A stretch of 64,000 bases of DNA from Bradyrhizobium sp. JYMT SZCCT0428 (GCF_018131075.1 NZ_JAFCLS010000009.1:152186-216185), one strand, 5' to 3'; positions 18,114 through 27,421 are shown, numbered from the stretch's first letter. Program-made: numbers and translations. Notes: generated from the letters alone by a model not told the origin.

Positions 18114-18235
18114 CGTCATGGCCGGGCATAGCCGTCTGAAGGACGGCGTCGCTTCCGCTCGCCTATGCCCGGCCATCCACGTCTCACCCTCCGGTGAGCA
18201 AGACGTGGATGCCCGGCACAAGGCCGGGCATGACG
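18114..18235. repeat. Composite palindromic repeat, CGTCATGGCCGGGCATAG type
   Basis: Outer arms CGTCATGGCCGGGC and GCCGGGCATGACG. Inner arms GCCGTCTGAAGGACGGCG, ATCCACGTCT/AGACGTGGAT and CACCCTCCGGTG form extra hairpins. A close relative is at 46609-46750. Confidence 0.8.
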
Positions 18236-18250
18236 GAAGTGTCTGCCACC

Positions 18251-19798
18251 CTAAATCCGCCGCCCTGCCCGCTCCCAATAGGGATCGCGCAGCCGGCGTT
18301 TGAAGATCTTGCCGGAATCTTCCCGCGGCAGGTTGGCCTGGATTTCAACGTGCTTGGGCACCTTGTAATCGGCCAATGAGGTCTTCAGCTGGGCTCGGAC
18401 CGCAGCGACATCAAGCGTCACGCCCGGTTGCGGCTCCACGACCGCCATCAACGCTTCGCCGAATTCCTCGTCGGGAATGCCGAACACCGCGCAATCGTGG
18501 ACGCCGGGCACGGCGTGCAGCGCGGCCTCGATTTCCGCCGGGTAGATGTTGACGCCGCCTGAAATCACCATGTCGCGCTTGCGGTCGCAGATGAAGACAT
18601 AGCCGTCCTGATCGATATAGCCGACATCGCCCGAGGTAATGAATCCCTCGCGGTCGATCTCGGAACGCTTCTCCGGTTTGTTGTGGTAGGTGAAATCCGG
18701 ATTGCCCGATATCCGCGAATAGATTTCGCCGATCTCGCCCGGCGGCAGCACGCGCCCGTCATCGCCGATGAAGCGCAGTTCAGCGCCCGGCGATATCTTG
18801 CCGACGGTGCCGGGCTTCTTCAGCGCGTCCTCGGAATTGGCAAAGGTGACGGCACCGGATTCGGTCGAGCCGTAGAATTCGTAGATCACCGGCCCCCACC
18901 ATTCGATCATCGCGCGCTTGACGTCGGCCGGACAGGGCGCGGCGGCGTGAATGATGTGCCGCAGCGACGACACGTCGTACTTTCTGCGCACGGCCTCCGG
19001 CAGCTTCATCAGCCGGATGAACATGGTCGGCACCATGAATATCGTGTCGACCCGCTCGGTTTCGATCAGCCGCAAGAACTCCTCCGGCTCGAAGCGCGGC
19101 ATCAATATCAGCGCGCCACCAAGGCGTCCGGCGCGCAGGCCGAACGAGTTCGGCGCGGAGTGATACAGCGGTCCCGGCAGGATCGTGCGCGCGCCCGGCT
19201 TGAGGCCGTAAATCATCGCCCGCATGGCTTCGGCGTTGGCAGACTGCGCGGGCGTCGGCGCAAAGCGGCGCACGCCCTTCGGGTGGCCCGTGGTGCCCGA
19301 GGTGTAGATCATGTTCTGCGGCTGCGGTACCACCGGCCCGTCATAGCGCGATTGTTGCTGGAGCCAGGATTCGAAATCGATCGCGAAATCCGGCGTTGAG
19401 AGATGGTCAGGGTTGATCTTGTAGTTCGCCAGGATCTCCGGCGGTGTCGGCACACTGAGCGCGGTGACGCCTGATGGAATCGCATCGCGCAACTGATGCA
19501 GCATGTCGGCATGCGCGATCAGCACCAAAGTGCCGGAATCCTTCAGCACGTAGTTGATTTCCTCCGGCTTGAAGTGCCAGTTCACGGGAACGCCGTAAGC
19601 ACCGAGCCGCATCGCGGCATAAGCGGCCTCGATGAAGGCGATGTCGTTGCGCATCAGCATGCAGACACTGTCGCCCGGCTTGACGCCGAGCTTGTGCAAT
19701 CCGCTGGCGATGCGGTCGGTGCGCTCGGCGACCTCGGCGTGCTCGCGCCGGCGCTGACCGCTGATGATGCCGAGGAAGGGCGTTAAGATATCAGTCAT
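18251..19798 (-). CDS. AMP-dependent acyl-CoA synthetase/ligase
   Basis: 515 residues of the ANL superfamily: P-loop YTSGTTGHPKGV, the A5 region YGSTESGAV, the hinge segment DRKRDMVISGGVNIYPAE and a C-terminal catalytic lysine in REDSGKIFKRRLRDPYW. It activates a carboxylate to acyl-AMP and then acyl-CoA. The crotonase upstream on the same strand (134 bases, with a repeat between) suggests a shared degradation route. The chain length of the substrate cannot be read from sequence. Confidence 0.87.
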   Translation of the reverse strand: MTDILTPFLGIISGQRRREHAEVAERTDRIASGLHKLGVKPGDSVCMLMRNDIAFIEAAYAAMRLGAYGVPVNWHFKPEEINYVLKDSGTLVLIAHADMLHQLRDAIPSGVTALSVPTPPEILANYKINPDHLSTPDFAIDFESWLQQQSRYDGPVVPQPQNMIYTSGTTGHPKGVRRFAPTPAQSANAEAMRAMIYGLKPGARTILPGPLYHSAPNSFGLRAGRLGGALILMPRFEPEEFLRLIETERVDTIFMVPTMFIRLMKLPEAVRRKYDVSSLRHIIHAAAPCPADVKRAMIEWWGPVIYEFYGSTESGAVTFANSEDALKKPGTVGKISPGAELRFIGDDGRVLPPGEIGEIYSRISGNPDFTYHNKPEKRSEIDREGFITSGDVGYIDQDGYVFICDRKRDMVISGGVNIYPAEIEAALHAVPGVHDCAVFGIPDEEFGEALMAVVEPQPGVTLDVAAVRAQLKTSLADYKVPKHVEIQANLPREDSGKIFKRRLRDPYWERAGRRI

Positions 19799-19835
19799 CG
19801 TCTTTATTTTCTTTATTGGAGAACACTGAGTGTTT

Positions 19836-19924
19836 CGTCATCACCGGGCTTGTCCCGGTGATCCACGTCTTACTTCTGTTTTCGCAAGAAGACGTGGATG
19901 GCCGGGACAAGCCCGGCCATGACG
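19836..19924. repeat. Palindromic repeat, CGTCATCACCGGGCTTGTCCCGG type
   Basis: Two hairpins (ACCGGGCTTGTCCCGGT and GGCCGGGACAAGCCCGGCC) joined by ATCCACGTCTT/AAGACGTGGAT arms, between the ligase and crotonase genes. Confidence 0.8.
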
Positions 19925-19932
19925 GCGAGAAG

Positions 19933-20745
19933 CTAGACATCCGCAAACTTCGGCGCCCGCTTCTCCAGATTGGCACGCACGGCCTCCTGCTGGTTGGGAC
20001 CGCCCATCAGCTTCATCTGCTCGACGGATTCGGCGAGCAATGCCTGGCCGGGATCGACGGACAGATTGTTGAGCATGCGCTTGGCGGCCCGGATCGCGTC
20101 GGGGCTCTTGCCGGCGATCTCGCGCGCGACCTCAAAGGCCGCGGCGCGGGGGTCGTCGCAGATCCGCGTTGCAAGGCCATAGCTCATCGCTTCCTGCGCC
20201 GAGAAGATGCGCCCGGTGTAGGTGAGATCGCGCAGGATATCGTCGCGCACGAGGCTGGCGAGGATCGGCGTGCCCGCCATGTCAGGCACCAGGCCCCATT
20301 TGATTTCCATGATCGACATCCGCGCATCGGGCGTGAGGAAGCGCATGTCGGCGCCGAGCGCGAGCTGGAACCCGCCGCCGAAGGCGACGCCCTGAATTGC
20401 CGCAATCACCGGCACCGGAAGTTGCCGCCAGCCCCACACCGCCTGCTGTGGAAAATTGGCGAGGCCATGGGTGCGCGCCGAAAGGTCGCGCTTCTCGCCG
20501 CCGGCGATCCCGTTGCCGCCCTGCTCCTTCATCGCGGCGAAACGGCCCATATCGAGGCCGGCGCAGAACGACCGTCCTTCGCCGGACAATACTACCGCCC
20601 GGACCCCTTTCTCATGCGCAAGTCGTTCAGTTGCAGCGACAATCGCCTCGAACATCGCGGCATCGAGCGCGTTCATTTTGTCCGCTCGCACCAGCCGGAC
20701 GTCGGCAATGCCGTCCGAAATCGATATCGAAACGCGCTGCTCCAT
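19933..20745 (-). CDS. Crotonase/enoyl-CoA hydratase family protein
   Basis: 270 residues with the crotonase fold: first oxyanion-hole segment RSFCAGLDMG, second VAFGGGFQLALGADMRF, and a glutamate in SIMEIKWGLVPD at the hydratase Glu144-like position. It probably hydrates an enoyl-CoA or catalyses a related crotonase reaction. It is transcribed divergently from the DECR-like SDR gene, with 104 bases between starts that include a partial palindrome. Confidence 0.85.
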   Translation of the reverse strand: MEQRVSISISDGIADVRLVRADKMNALDAAMFEAIVAATERLAHEKGVRAVVLSGEGRSFCAGLDMGRFAAMKEQGGNGIAGGEKRDLSARTHGLANFPQQAVWGWRQLPVPVIAAIQGVAFGGGFQLALGADMRFLTPDARMSIMEIKWGLVPDMAGTPILASLVRDDILRDLTYTGRIFSAQEAMSYGLATRICDDPRAAAFEVAREIAGKSPDAIRAAKRMLNNLSVDPGQALLAESVEQMKLMGGPNQQEAVRANLEKRAPKFADV

Positions 20746-20804
20746 GAGAATTCTCCTCCACTGCTATTCGTTGTTATCGCTTTACAGAACGGCGTTGTCC
20801 GGAT

Positions 20805-20820
20805 TTAGTCAATCGACCAA
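20805..20820. promoter_or_regulatory. Imperfect palindrome between divergent crotonase and SDR genes
   Basis: TTAGTC-AATC-GACCAA, five of six arm positions complementary, inside the 104-base divergent intergenic region. A TetR-type acyl-CoA-responsive operator is possible, but no regulator gene is adjacent, so this is only suggestive. Confidence 0.25.
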
Positions 20821-20849
20821 TTAACAGCAATTCCTTTCGGGTGGAAACG

Positions 20850-21722
20850 ATGTTCAACGATCAGCTTCTCACCGGGCGACGCATTCTCGTGACCGGGGGC
20901 GGTACCGGCCTCGGCAAATCCATGGCAGCGCGATTCCTTGAGCTTGGCGCCGAGGTCCATATCTGCGGCCGCCGCAAAATCGTGTGCGACGAGACCGCAA
21001 CCGAATTGATGGACCTGCACGGCGGACGTGTGGTCAGCCACGGCGTCGATATCCGCAACGCGCTTGCGGTCGACGAGATGATCGAACAGATCTGGACCGG
21101 CGGTCCACTCACCGATCTCATCAACAACGCCGCCGGCAATTTCGTCTCGCGCACCCAGGACCTGACGCCACGCGGCTTCGACGCGATTGCCAATATCGTG
21201 ATGCACGGCACGTTCTATGTCACCCACGCGATCGGCCGCCGCTGGATTGCGGAGAAGCAGCGCGGCAACGTGGTGTCGATCACCGTGACCTGGGTCCGCA
21301 ACGGTTCGCCCTATGTGGTGCCGTCGGCGATGAGCAAATCGGCGATCCACGCCATGACCATGTCGCTGGCGATGGAATGGGGCAAATACGGCATTCGCCT
21401 CAACACCATCGCACCCGGTGAAATTCCGACCGAGGGCATGAGCAAGCGTCTCAACCCGGGCGATGAACCCGGCGCACGCACCATCGCACGGAATCCGATG
21501 GGCCGCGTCGGCAAGATGGAAGAGTTGCAGAACCTTGCCGTGTTCCTGATCTCGGGCGGCTGCGACTGGATCAACGGTGAGACCATTGCGATGGACGGCG
21601 CGCAGGCGCTGGCAACCGGCGGAAACTTCTACGAGCTGCGCGAGTGGTCCGATGCCGACTGGGAGCGTGCGCGGGATTCGATCAAGGCGCAGAACGAAAA
21701 GGATCGGGCTTCGCGGGGTTAG
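20850..21722 (+). CDS. SDR of the 2,4-dienoyl-CoA reductase type with altered active site
   Basis: 290 residues. Cofactor motif VTGGGTGLGKS and NNAAGNF are intact. The region SPYVVPSAMSKSAIHAMT followed by EWGKYGIRLNTIAPGEIPTEG closely parallels mitochondrial DECR1, in which YxxxK is replaced by SxxxK (here Ser159-Lys163). By my alignment from memory, the DECR1 catalytic Tyr199 corresponds to Trp148 here and Asn148 to His119, so the chemistry may differ. The ATG at 20850 is preferred to a GTG nine bases earlier. A CoA ligase follows on the same strand. Confidence 0.75.
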   Translation: MFNDQLLTGRRILVTGGGTGLGKSMAARFLELGAEVHICGRRKIVCDETATELMDLHGGRVVSHGVDIRNALAVDEMIEQIWTGGPLTDLINNAAGNFVSRTQDLTPRGFDAIANIVMHGTFYVTHAIGRRWIAEKQRGNVVSITVTWVRNGSPYVVPSAMSKSAIHAMTMSLAMEWGKYGIRLNTIAPGEIPTEGMSKRLNPGDEPGARTIARNPMGRVGKMEELQNLAVFLISGGCDWINGETIAMDGAQALATGGNFYELREWSDADWERARDSIKAQNEKDRASRG

Positions 21723-21725
21723 GTT

Positions 21726-21844
21726 GTCGTCCCTGCGAACGCGGCGACCCATAACCACGACCATTCGTTTTGCGAAGGCAACTGACCGCATCGTCTTCGC
21801 CGATAAGCCGCGGCGTATGGGTCCCTGCTTTCGCAGGGGCGACG
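21726..21844. repeat. GTCGTCCCTGCG-type palindromic repeat
   Basis: Left arm GTCGTCCCTGCGAACGC and right arm CTTTCGCAGGGGCGAC with CCCATA/TATGGG words between them. It lies between the SDR and the CoA ligase. Confidence 0.65.
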
Positions 21845-21914
21845 TACAGTATTGTTTTTCGCACGCGATACCGTCACACTCCGCGCAACGAGAATAAGAC
21901 ACGACGGGAGAAAC

Positions 21915-23495
21915 ATGTCCGCCACACAAGCGCCGGCAAACCTTGCCGATATGGTGCGCGAGCGCGCCAGGAGCCGCGGCAACGCGCTGGTCTATGAATT
22001 CGAGGGACGTCAGACCAGCTTCGCCGAATTCGACATCAAGACCAACCGCGTTGCCAACGCGCTTGTAGCGCTGGGCATCAAGCCGGGCGAGCGCATTGCC
22101 TATCTCGGCAAGAACAGCGACATCTATTTCGAGCTGTTGATGGGCGCGATGAAGGCCAATGTGGTGATGGCACCGGTGAACTGGCGGCTGGCCGGGCCCG
22201 AGGTCGCCTTCATCGTCGCCGATTGCCGGGCGCCGGTGCTGTTCGTCGGACCGGAGTTCATCACGCAAGCCCGCAACATCAAGCCGCAGCTGCCTGACCT
22301 CCGCACCATCATCACCACCGAAGGCGGCGCGCCGGAATGGCCGGATTTTACGGCGTGGCGCGATGCGCAGAGCGGCGGCGACCCTAAGGTGCCGATCAGC
22401 CCCAAGGACGTCGCGATCCAGCTCTATACGTCGGGCACGACAGGCAAGCCGAAGGGCGCGATGCTGTCGCACGCCAATTTCCTCAATTTGGTGCAGACCG
22501 GCAACGAGGCCGAGAAGCCCGACTGGAACAAATGGTCGACCGAGGACGTCTCGCTGGTGGCAATGCCGATCTTTCACATCGGCGGCTCCGGCTGGGGCGT
22601 GATGGGGCTCTATCACGGCGCCAAGGGCGTCATCGCGCGCGAGTTCGATCCCACCAAGGTGCTTGATTTCTTCGAGCAGTCCGGCATCACCAAATTGTTC
22701 ATGGTGCCGGCCGCGATGCAGTTCGTGGTGCGGCAGCCGCGCGCGCGGCAAGTCGATTTCTCGCGGCTGAAATACATGCTCTATGGCGCCTCGCCGATAC
22801 CGGCGGCGCTGCTGAAGGAATGCATCGAGGTCTTCAAATGCGGCTTCGTGCAGATGTACGGCATGACCGAAACGACAGGCACCATCGTCGCGCTGCCGCC
22901 GGAGGACCACATCGAAGGCCTCGACCGCATGCGCTCGGCCGGCAAGGCGTTGCCGGGCATCGAGCTTGCGATCCTCGACGCCGACGGCACGCGTTTGCCG
23001 GTCGGTGAAGTCGGAGAGATCGCGACCCGTTCGGGCTCCAACATGGTCGGCTACTGGAACCTGCCGGAGGCCACCGCCAAGACGCTCGACCGCGACGGCT
23101 GGCTGCGCACCGGCGATGCCGGCTACATGGACAAGGACGGCTACCTCTACATCCACGACCGCATCAAGGACATGATCATCTCCGGCGGCGAGAACATCTA
23201 TCCCGCCGAAGTCGAGAGCGCGATCTGCGATCACCCTGACGTCGCCGAAGCCGCCGTGATCGGCATCCCCGACGACAAATGGGGCGAAGCGGTCAAGGCG
23301 ATCGTGGTGATGAAGCCGGGCAAGCAAGCTACTTCCGCCGACATCATCAACTTCACCCGCGAACGCATCGCCGGCTTCAAGACACCGAAGTCGGTCGATT
23401 TCCTGGAGGCGCTGCCGCGCAATCCGTCGGGCAAGATTTTGCGGCGGAATTTGCGTGATCCCTATTGGACGGGGAAGGACCGGCAGGTGAATTGA
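21915..23495 (+). CDS. Long-chain-type acyl-CoA ligase (AMP-forming)
   Basis: 526 residues of the ANL superfamily: YTSGTTGKPKGAMLSH P-loop, MYGMTETTGT, the hinge segment DRIKDMIISGGENIYPAE and C-terminal PRNPSGKILRRNLRDPYW with the catalytic lysine. Close in type to FadD3/FadK-like ligases used in side-chain and aromatic acid catabolism. The chosen ATG at 21915 follows GGGAG; 63 upstream in-frame bases lie in repeat sequence and are not coding. Confidence 0.87.
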   Translation: MSATQAPANLADMVRERARSRGNALVYEFEGRQTSFAEFDIKTNRVANALVALGIKPGERIAYLGKNSDIYFELLMGAMKANVVMAPVNWRLAGPEVAFIVADCRAPVLFVGPEFITQARNIKPQLPDLRTIITTEGGAPEWPDFTAWRDAQSGGDPKVPISPKDVAIQLYTSGTTGKPKGAMLSHANFLNLVQTGNEAEKPDWNKWSTEDVSLVAMPIFHIGGSGWGVMGLYHGAKGVIAREFDPTKVLDFFEQSGITKLFMVPAAMQFVVRQPRARQVDFSRLKYMLYGASPIPAALLKECIEVFKCGFVQMYGMTETTGTIVALPPEDHIEGLDRMRSAGKALPGIELAILDADGTRLPVGEVGEIATRSGSNMVGYWNLPEATAKTLDRDGWLRTGDAGYMDKDGYLYIHDRIKDMIISGGENIYPAEVESAICDHPDVAEAAVIGIPDDKWGEAVKAIVVMKPGKQATSADIINFTRERIAGFKTPKSVDFLEALPRNPSGKILRRNLRDPYWTGKDRQVN

Positions 23496-23520
23496 GGCTC
23501 GCCGCGCGTCACACTCTCCG

Positions 23521-23654
23521 CGTCGTCCCGGCGAACGCCGGGACCCATACGCCGTGCCATCATTGATTGCGGGAAGTATTTGTTGCCTCCGCTTAACGAG
23601 CGCGCCCCACACAACGCCCTGTGGTTATGGGTCCCGGCGTTCGCCGGGACGACG
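23521..23654. repeat. CGTCGTCCCGGCGAACGCCGGGAC palindromic repeat
   Basis: Two inverted copies of CGTCCCGGCGAACGCCGGGACCCATA face each other about 80 bases apart. The interior is unrelated. It lies between convergent ligase and acyl-CoA dehydrogenase genes. Confidence 0.75.
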
Positions 23655-23680
23655 TGTTGAGAGAGTGTGCCTCAGCCCTT

Positions 23681-24955
23681 TCAATGCTTCCCTGCCCCCA
23701 TGTACCCGAACAGGAATCCCGCCACTTTCCGCTTCTGGATTTCCTCGCTGCCTTCGGTGATGCGGTAGCGGCGGTGGTGGCGGTAGATGTGTTCGAACGG
23801 CTTGTGGCGCGAATAACCCATGCCGCCATGGACTTGCATGGCGCGGTCGGCGGCTTCGCAGCAGAGACGGTTTGCCCAGAAGTTGCACATCGAGACTCTG
23901 TCGGAGAGCGTGTGCTCGACCTCCGCCTGGGTCAGCTTGTCCATCTCCCACGCGGTTTTGCGGATCAACAGCCGCAGCATCTCGGCTTGCGTGGCGAGTT
24001 CCACCAGCGGCCACTGGATCGCCTGGTTCTCAGCCAGCGCCTTGCCGAACGGCTTTCGCTCGCGCGCGTATTTGACGCTTTCGTTGATGCAATAGACGGC
24101 CGCGCCGAGCGAACTCGCCGCCTGCCGGATCCGATTCTCGTGCACGAAGCATTGCGCCAGCGACAGGCCGCGGCCGACCTCGCCGAACAGCGCATCGTCA
24201 GGCACGAACACGTCAGTGAAGCTGACGCGGGGATGATCGGTCGGCATGTTGAAGGTCCACATGTACTCCTCGACCTTCACGCCTTCGGCTTTGGCCGGCA
24301 CCAGGAGACAGGTGATGCCGCGCGCGTCACCGTCATTGCCTGAGGTGCGGGCGAACAGCGCGCAATGCGTCGCCACATGCATGCCCGTGGTCCACATCTT
24401 CTGGCCGTTGACGAGCCAGCCCTTGACGTTGTCACGGGTCGCCGGCACCGCCCTTGTTTCCATATGCGTGGCGTCGGAACCGTGCTCGGGTTCCGTGAGG
24501 CCAAAGGTGATGCGGTACTTTCCGGTGATCGAACCGTCGATCATCGCCTTCTGTTCGTCGGTGCCGTAGCGGTCGAGCATGGTCACGATCGGCAGGTTGC
24601 CGACGATCGAATGCTCGTTCTGCAAATCGTTGTGCAGGCCCAATCCCTGGGATGCGAAATGCTCGCGGATCACGGCCATCCAGAGGTTGGAGCCATCCTT
24701 GCCGCCGTAGCGCTTCGGGATCGCAAACCGCAAGTGCCCGGCGGCATCGGCGAGGTTCTTGGCCTTGCGCAGCAGCGCTTCCCATTCATGCCGCGGCAAA
24801 CCGCCCTTGTCGAAATCGGTGCGGGCCCATTCGCGGCGATGGTCGAAGAAGCGGATGTTGTCGTCGGCCTCTTCCAGCGGCTTGATCTCGCGCGCGATGA
24901 ACTTGTCGAGTTCGTCGAGGTAAGCGACGAGGTCGGAGGGCAATGCAAAATCCAC
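23681..24955 (-). CDS. Acyl-CoA dehydrogenase
   Basis: 424 residues: FAD-dependent acyl-CoA dehydrogenase with FGLTEPEHGSDATHMET (substrate/FAD loop), KMWTTGMHVATHC and the C-terminal VHGGMGYSRHKPFEHIYRHHR. The usual glutamate base position in the last third is not obvious, as in ACAD10/11-type and long-chain variants, where it is displaced. It introduces the 2,3-double bond in acyl-CoA. Divergent from the downstream crotonase gene with a 205-base shared upstream region. Confidence 0.87.
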   Translation of the reverse strand: MDFALPSDLVAYLDELDKFIAREIKPLEEADDNIRFFDHRREWARTDFDKGGLPRHEWEALLRKAKNLADAAGHLRFAIPKRYGGKDGSNLWMAVIREHFASQGLGLHNDLQNEHSIVGNLPIVTMLDRYGTDEQKAMIDGSITGKYRITFGLTEPEHGSDATHMETRAVPATRDNVKGWLVNGQKMWTTGMHVATHCALFARTSGNDGDARGITCLLVPAKAEGVKVEEYMWTFNMPTDHPRVSFTDVFVPDDALFGEVGRGLSLAQCFVHENRIRQAASSLGAAVYCINESVKYARERKPFGKALAENQAIQWPLVELATQAEMLRLLIRKTAWEMDKLTQAEVEHTLSDRVSMCNFWANRLCCEAADRAMQVHGGMGYSRHKPFEHIYRHHRRYRITEGSEEIQKRKVAGFLFGYMGAGKH

Positions 24956-25160
24956 GGCGGTCTCTCCCGGAAATGTCGTTTATTGTGTTTAGTGGCTAGC
25001 CGGACCAGGCGGCGCATGTTCGATTAAGGTTGGAATACCCTGACCAAGTCAAGCAACGGAATATCGCTTGTGACGCGCGGCTCGCTTGCGTAATTGAATG
25101 GGTTCCGGCGGCTGGCACCGCGCTATTATTCCTCGTCACAGAAAAACAGCGGGAGCGAAC

Positions 25161-25940
25161 ATGGATCTCAAATTCTCCAAGGTCACGCGCAAGGGTCCGA
25201 TCACGATCATCACGTTGAATCGCCCCGAAGTGTACAATGCGCTGCATATCGACGCGCATTTCGAACTCAACAAGGTGTTCGACGATTTCTCCGCCGATCC
25301 CGACCAGTGGGTCGCGATCGTCACCGGCGCCGGCGACAAGGCCTTTTGTGCCGGCAACGATCTGAAATGGCAGGCGGCCGGCGGCAAGCGCGGCTGGGAC
25401 AAGGGCGGCTTTGCCGGCCTCACCTCGCGGTTCGACTGCGACAAGCCGATCATCGCCGCCGTCAACGGCGTCGCGATGGGCGGCGGGTTCGAGATCGCGC
25501 TGGCCTGCGACCTCATCATTGCCTCCGAGAATGCGACCTTCGCGCTGCCCGAACCGCGCGTCGGCCTCGCCGCGCTTGCCGGCGGCGTGCACCGGCTGCC
25601 GCGCCAGATCGGCATGAAGCGCGCCATGGGCATGATCCTGACCGCGCGCCACGTCTCGGCGAAAGAGGGCCTTGAACTCGGTTTCGTCAATGAAGTGGTT
25701 TCTGCCGGCGAAGCATTGGCGGCCGCCGAACGCTGGGCCGAGACCATTGCCAAGAATTCGCCGATGTCGATCCGCGCCTCCAAGCAGGCGATCCAGAAGG
25801 GCATGGCGGTCTCGCTGGAACAGGCGATCGCCGAACAGCGCGAATACCCGGCGGTGAAGGCGATGGCGGCCTCGCAGGATTACATCGAGGGGCCGAAGGC
25901 GTTTTCGGAGAAGCGCGCGCCGAAATGGCTCGGGAAGTAA
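25161..25940 (+). CDS. Enoyl-CoA hydratase/carnitinyl-CoA dehydratase-like crotonase
   Basis: 259 residues. Oxyanion-hole segments KAFCAGNDLKW and AMGGGFEIALACDL, with the glutamate in ALPEPRVGLAALAGG. The latter string is typical of CaiD-like and other general crotonases. A start at 25161 with GGGAG nine bases upstream is preferred over an earlier in-frame start at 25098. It is divergent from the acyl-CoA dehydrogenase, consistent with co-regulation of consecutive beta-oxidation steps. Confidence 0.85.
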   Translation: MDLKFSKVTRKGPITIITLNRPEVYNALHIDAHFELNKVFDDFSADPDQWVAIVTGAGDKAFCAGNDLKWQAAGGKRGWDKGGFAGLTSRFDCDKPIIAAVNGVAMGGGFEIALACDLIIASENATFALPEPRVGLAALAGGVHRLPRQIGMKRAMGMILTARHVSAKEGLELGFVNEVVSAGEALAAAERWAETIAKNSPMSIRASKQAIQKGMAVSLEQAIAEQREYPAVKAMAASQDYIEGPKAFSEKRAPKWLGK

Positions 25941-25952
25941 ATTCACTCTCTC

Positions 25953-26038
25953 CGTCGTGCCCGGGCTTGTCCCGGGCATCCACGTCTTTCGTTGCCGACG
26001 CCAAGTCGTGGATGGCCGGGACAAGCCCGGCCATGACG
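25953..26038. repeat. Palindromic repeat, CGTCGTGCCCGGGCTTGTCCCGGGC type
   Basis: Two hairpins, GCCCGGGCTTGTCCCGGGC and GGCCGGGACAAGCCCGGCC, joined by ATCCACG/CGTGGAT arms, between convergent genes. Confidence 0.8.
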
Positions 26039-26055
26039 ATAGAATGGTGCCAACC

Positions 26056-26430
26056 CTACTTATTCCCCAACTCCCGCTTGTACGACGCATAATTCGGCTG
26101 ATCGACGGCCAGCTTGTCCATCGTGGTTTGCCACAGATGATCGGCCAGCCCCGGCGTCTGCAGATCGACCTCGCCCTTGGCGATTTTATCCGACAGCGCG
26201 CGGTTGAGGTCGAGCAGCGCGCCATCCATGCCGAGCAGTTGCTTGAGCCGCGCGGCCTCTGCGCTGTCGCTATCGCCTTCCAGCGCCAGTTGCCGGGTCA
26301 CCAAATCGAGGCCGTTGATGGCGACGCGGAGCTTGAAGGCGTTGTGGCCCTTGATGGCGGGCGTGATCTCGTTGCGCAGAAAATCCGCGACCGCCTTGAT
26401 CAGCTCGGTGGGTGTCGGTTCGTCCTGCAT
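26056..26430 (-). CDS. DUF6285 family protein
   Basis: 124 residues, helical, no membrane segment. I recognise the DUF6285 type from ELIKAVADFLRNEI and HNAFKLRVAINGLDLVTRQL. Such proteins recur next to ACAD10/11-type phosphotransferases. The start lies one base after the TAA of the phosphotransferase gene, so the two are almost certainly co-translated. It could be a small subunit or chaperone of the kinase. Function unknown. Confidence 0.75.
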   Translation of the reverse strand: MQDEPTPTELIKAVADFLRNEITPAIKGHNAFKLRVAINGLDLVTRQLALEGDSDSAEAARLKQLLGMDGALLDLNRALSDKIAKGEVDLQTPGLADHLWQTTMDKLAVDQPNYASYKRELGNK

Positions 26431-26431
26431 G

Positions 26432-27421
26432 TTATTTCCCCCTCGGGGCCAACAATCTCAGCAAATCGATTTCCGTTTCCGACGAACGGCGCCCGATCAT
26501 GGCGCGCTCCATCGAGTGATCGGGGCCCTGGCGAAACCGTTGCATCATGCCGCAGCACATAATGCCCCAGCGCAGCGTGCCCATCACTTCCCAGAACATC
26601 ACGCGATCAGGATCGGCTTTGCGTCCTCCCGCCGCTTCATAGCCGGCGAACAGATCTTCACGCGAACCGAACCCGCCGACGGGCTTGTCGATCTCGCCGA
26701 AGCGCCAGGAATTGACGCATATCCAGCCCAGATCCTCCATCGGATCGCCGAAATGCGCCAGCTCCCAATCCAGCACCGCGCGCACGCCGTCGGGCCCGAT
26801 GATGAGGTTGCCGTGGCGGAAGTCGCCGTGCACCAACGTTACCTCCTTGGAAGGACCGGGATCGCGTTCGCGGAGCCAGCGCAGTGCCAGTTCGAACACC
26901 GGACGCGGCCGGCCGAAACTGCGATACTCGCGATCGAGATCGGCGATTTCCTTTGTCGCCGTCATCTCGCGCAGCTTTGGCAATTTTGCCGCCGGCAGGG
27001 CGTGGATGCCCGCGACGACGCCACCGAGTTGGCGCGCCAGCATCGGGCGCGCTTGTGCGAATTGTTCGTCGCGCAGAATTTTTCGCGCGATGGTCTCGCC
27101 CTCGATCCGCTGCATGATGAAGCCGGTGCCGAGTTCGTCCTCGGGCTTCAGCACATGCATCACGCGCGGCGACGGCAGGCCGGCGTCGTACGCCAATTGC
27201 ATCAGCGTTGCTTCCGCGTCGAGCCCGGCGGCGCGGCCGGGCGACGCGCCATAGCCCGGCGGCGCGCGGCGCAGGATCGCGCCGACAGTGCCGCTGGGAT
27301 GCACGATGTCGAACGTCCAGGTTTCCTGGCTGGCGCCGCCGGAAAGTTTTGCCGCGCCAGTGACGCCGGTCGCGCCCGGATACCAGGCGGCGACGCAGCG
27401 TCCGAGTTCGGCCTCGATCAT
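26432..27421 (-). CDS. Aminoglycoside-phosphotransferase-fold kinase (ACAD10/11-like)
   Basis: 329 residues with the APH/choline-kinase fold. The catalytic loop is VHGDFRHGNLII and the metal-binding aspartate is in VLDWELAHFGDP. The N-terminal SGGASQETWTFD replaces a classical P-loop. Homologous domains in animal ACAD10/11 phosphorylate 4-hydroxyacyl-CoA, which is then eliminated to an enoyl-CoA. Its operon partners (crotonase upstream with ATGA overlap, DUF6285 downstream) make a 4-hydroxyacid role plausible rather than drug resistance. Confidence 0.82.
   Translation of the reverse strand: MIEAELGRCVAAWYPGATGVTGAAKLSGGASQETWTFDIVHPSGTVGAILRRAPPGYGASPGRAAGLDAEATLMQLAYDAGLPSPRVMHVLKPEDELGTGFIMQRIEGETIARKILRDEQFAQARPMLARQLGGVVAGIHALPAAKLPKLREMTATKEIADLDREYRSFGRPRPVFELALRWLRERDPGPSKEVTLVHGDFRHGNLIIGPDGVRAVLDWELAHFGDPMEDLGWICVNSWRFGEIDKPVGGFGSREDLFAGYEAAGGRKADPDRVMFWEVMGTLRWGIMCCGMMQRFRQGPDHSMERAMIGRRSSETEIDLLRLLAPRGK

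Noticed and set aside
20805..23612. 935-codon open frame on the minus strand
   Set aside because: It runs antisense to the SDR and CoA ligase genes and reads as low-complexity His/Arg-rich sequence; an artefact of high G+C.
26432..27421. Aminoglycoside resistance phosphotransferase
   Set aside because: The APH fold is shared with ACAD10/11-type kinases; the operon with crotonase and DUF6285 points to acyl metabolism.
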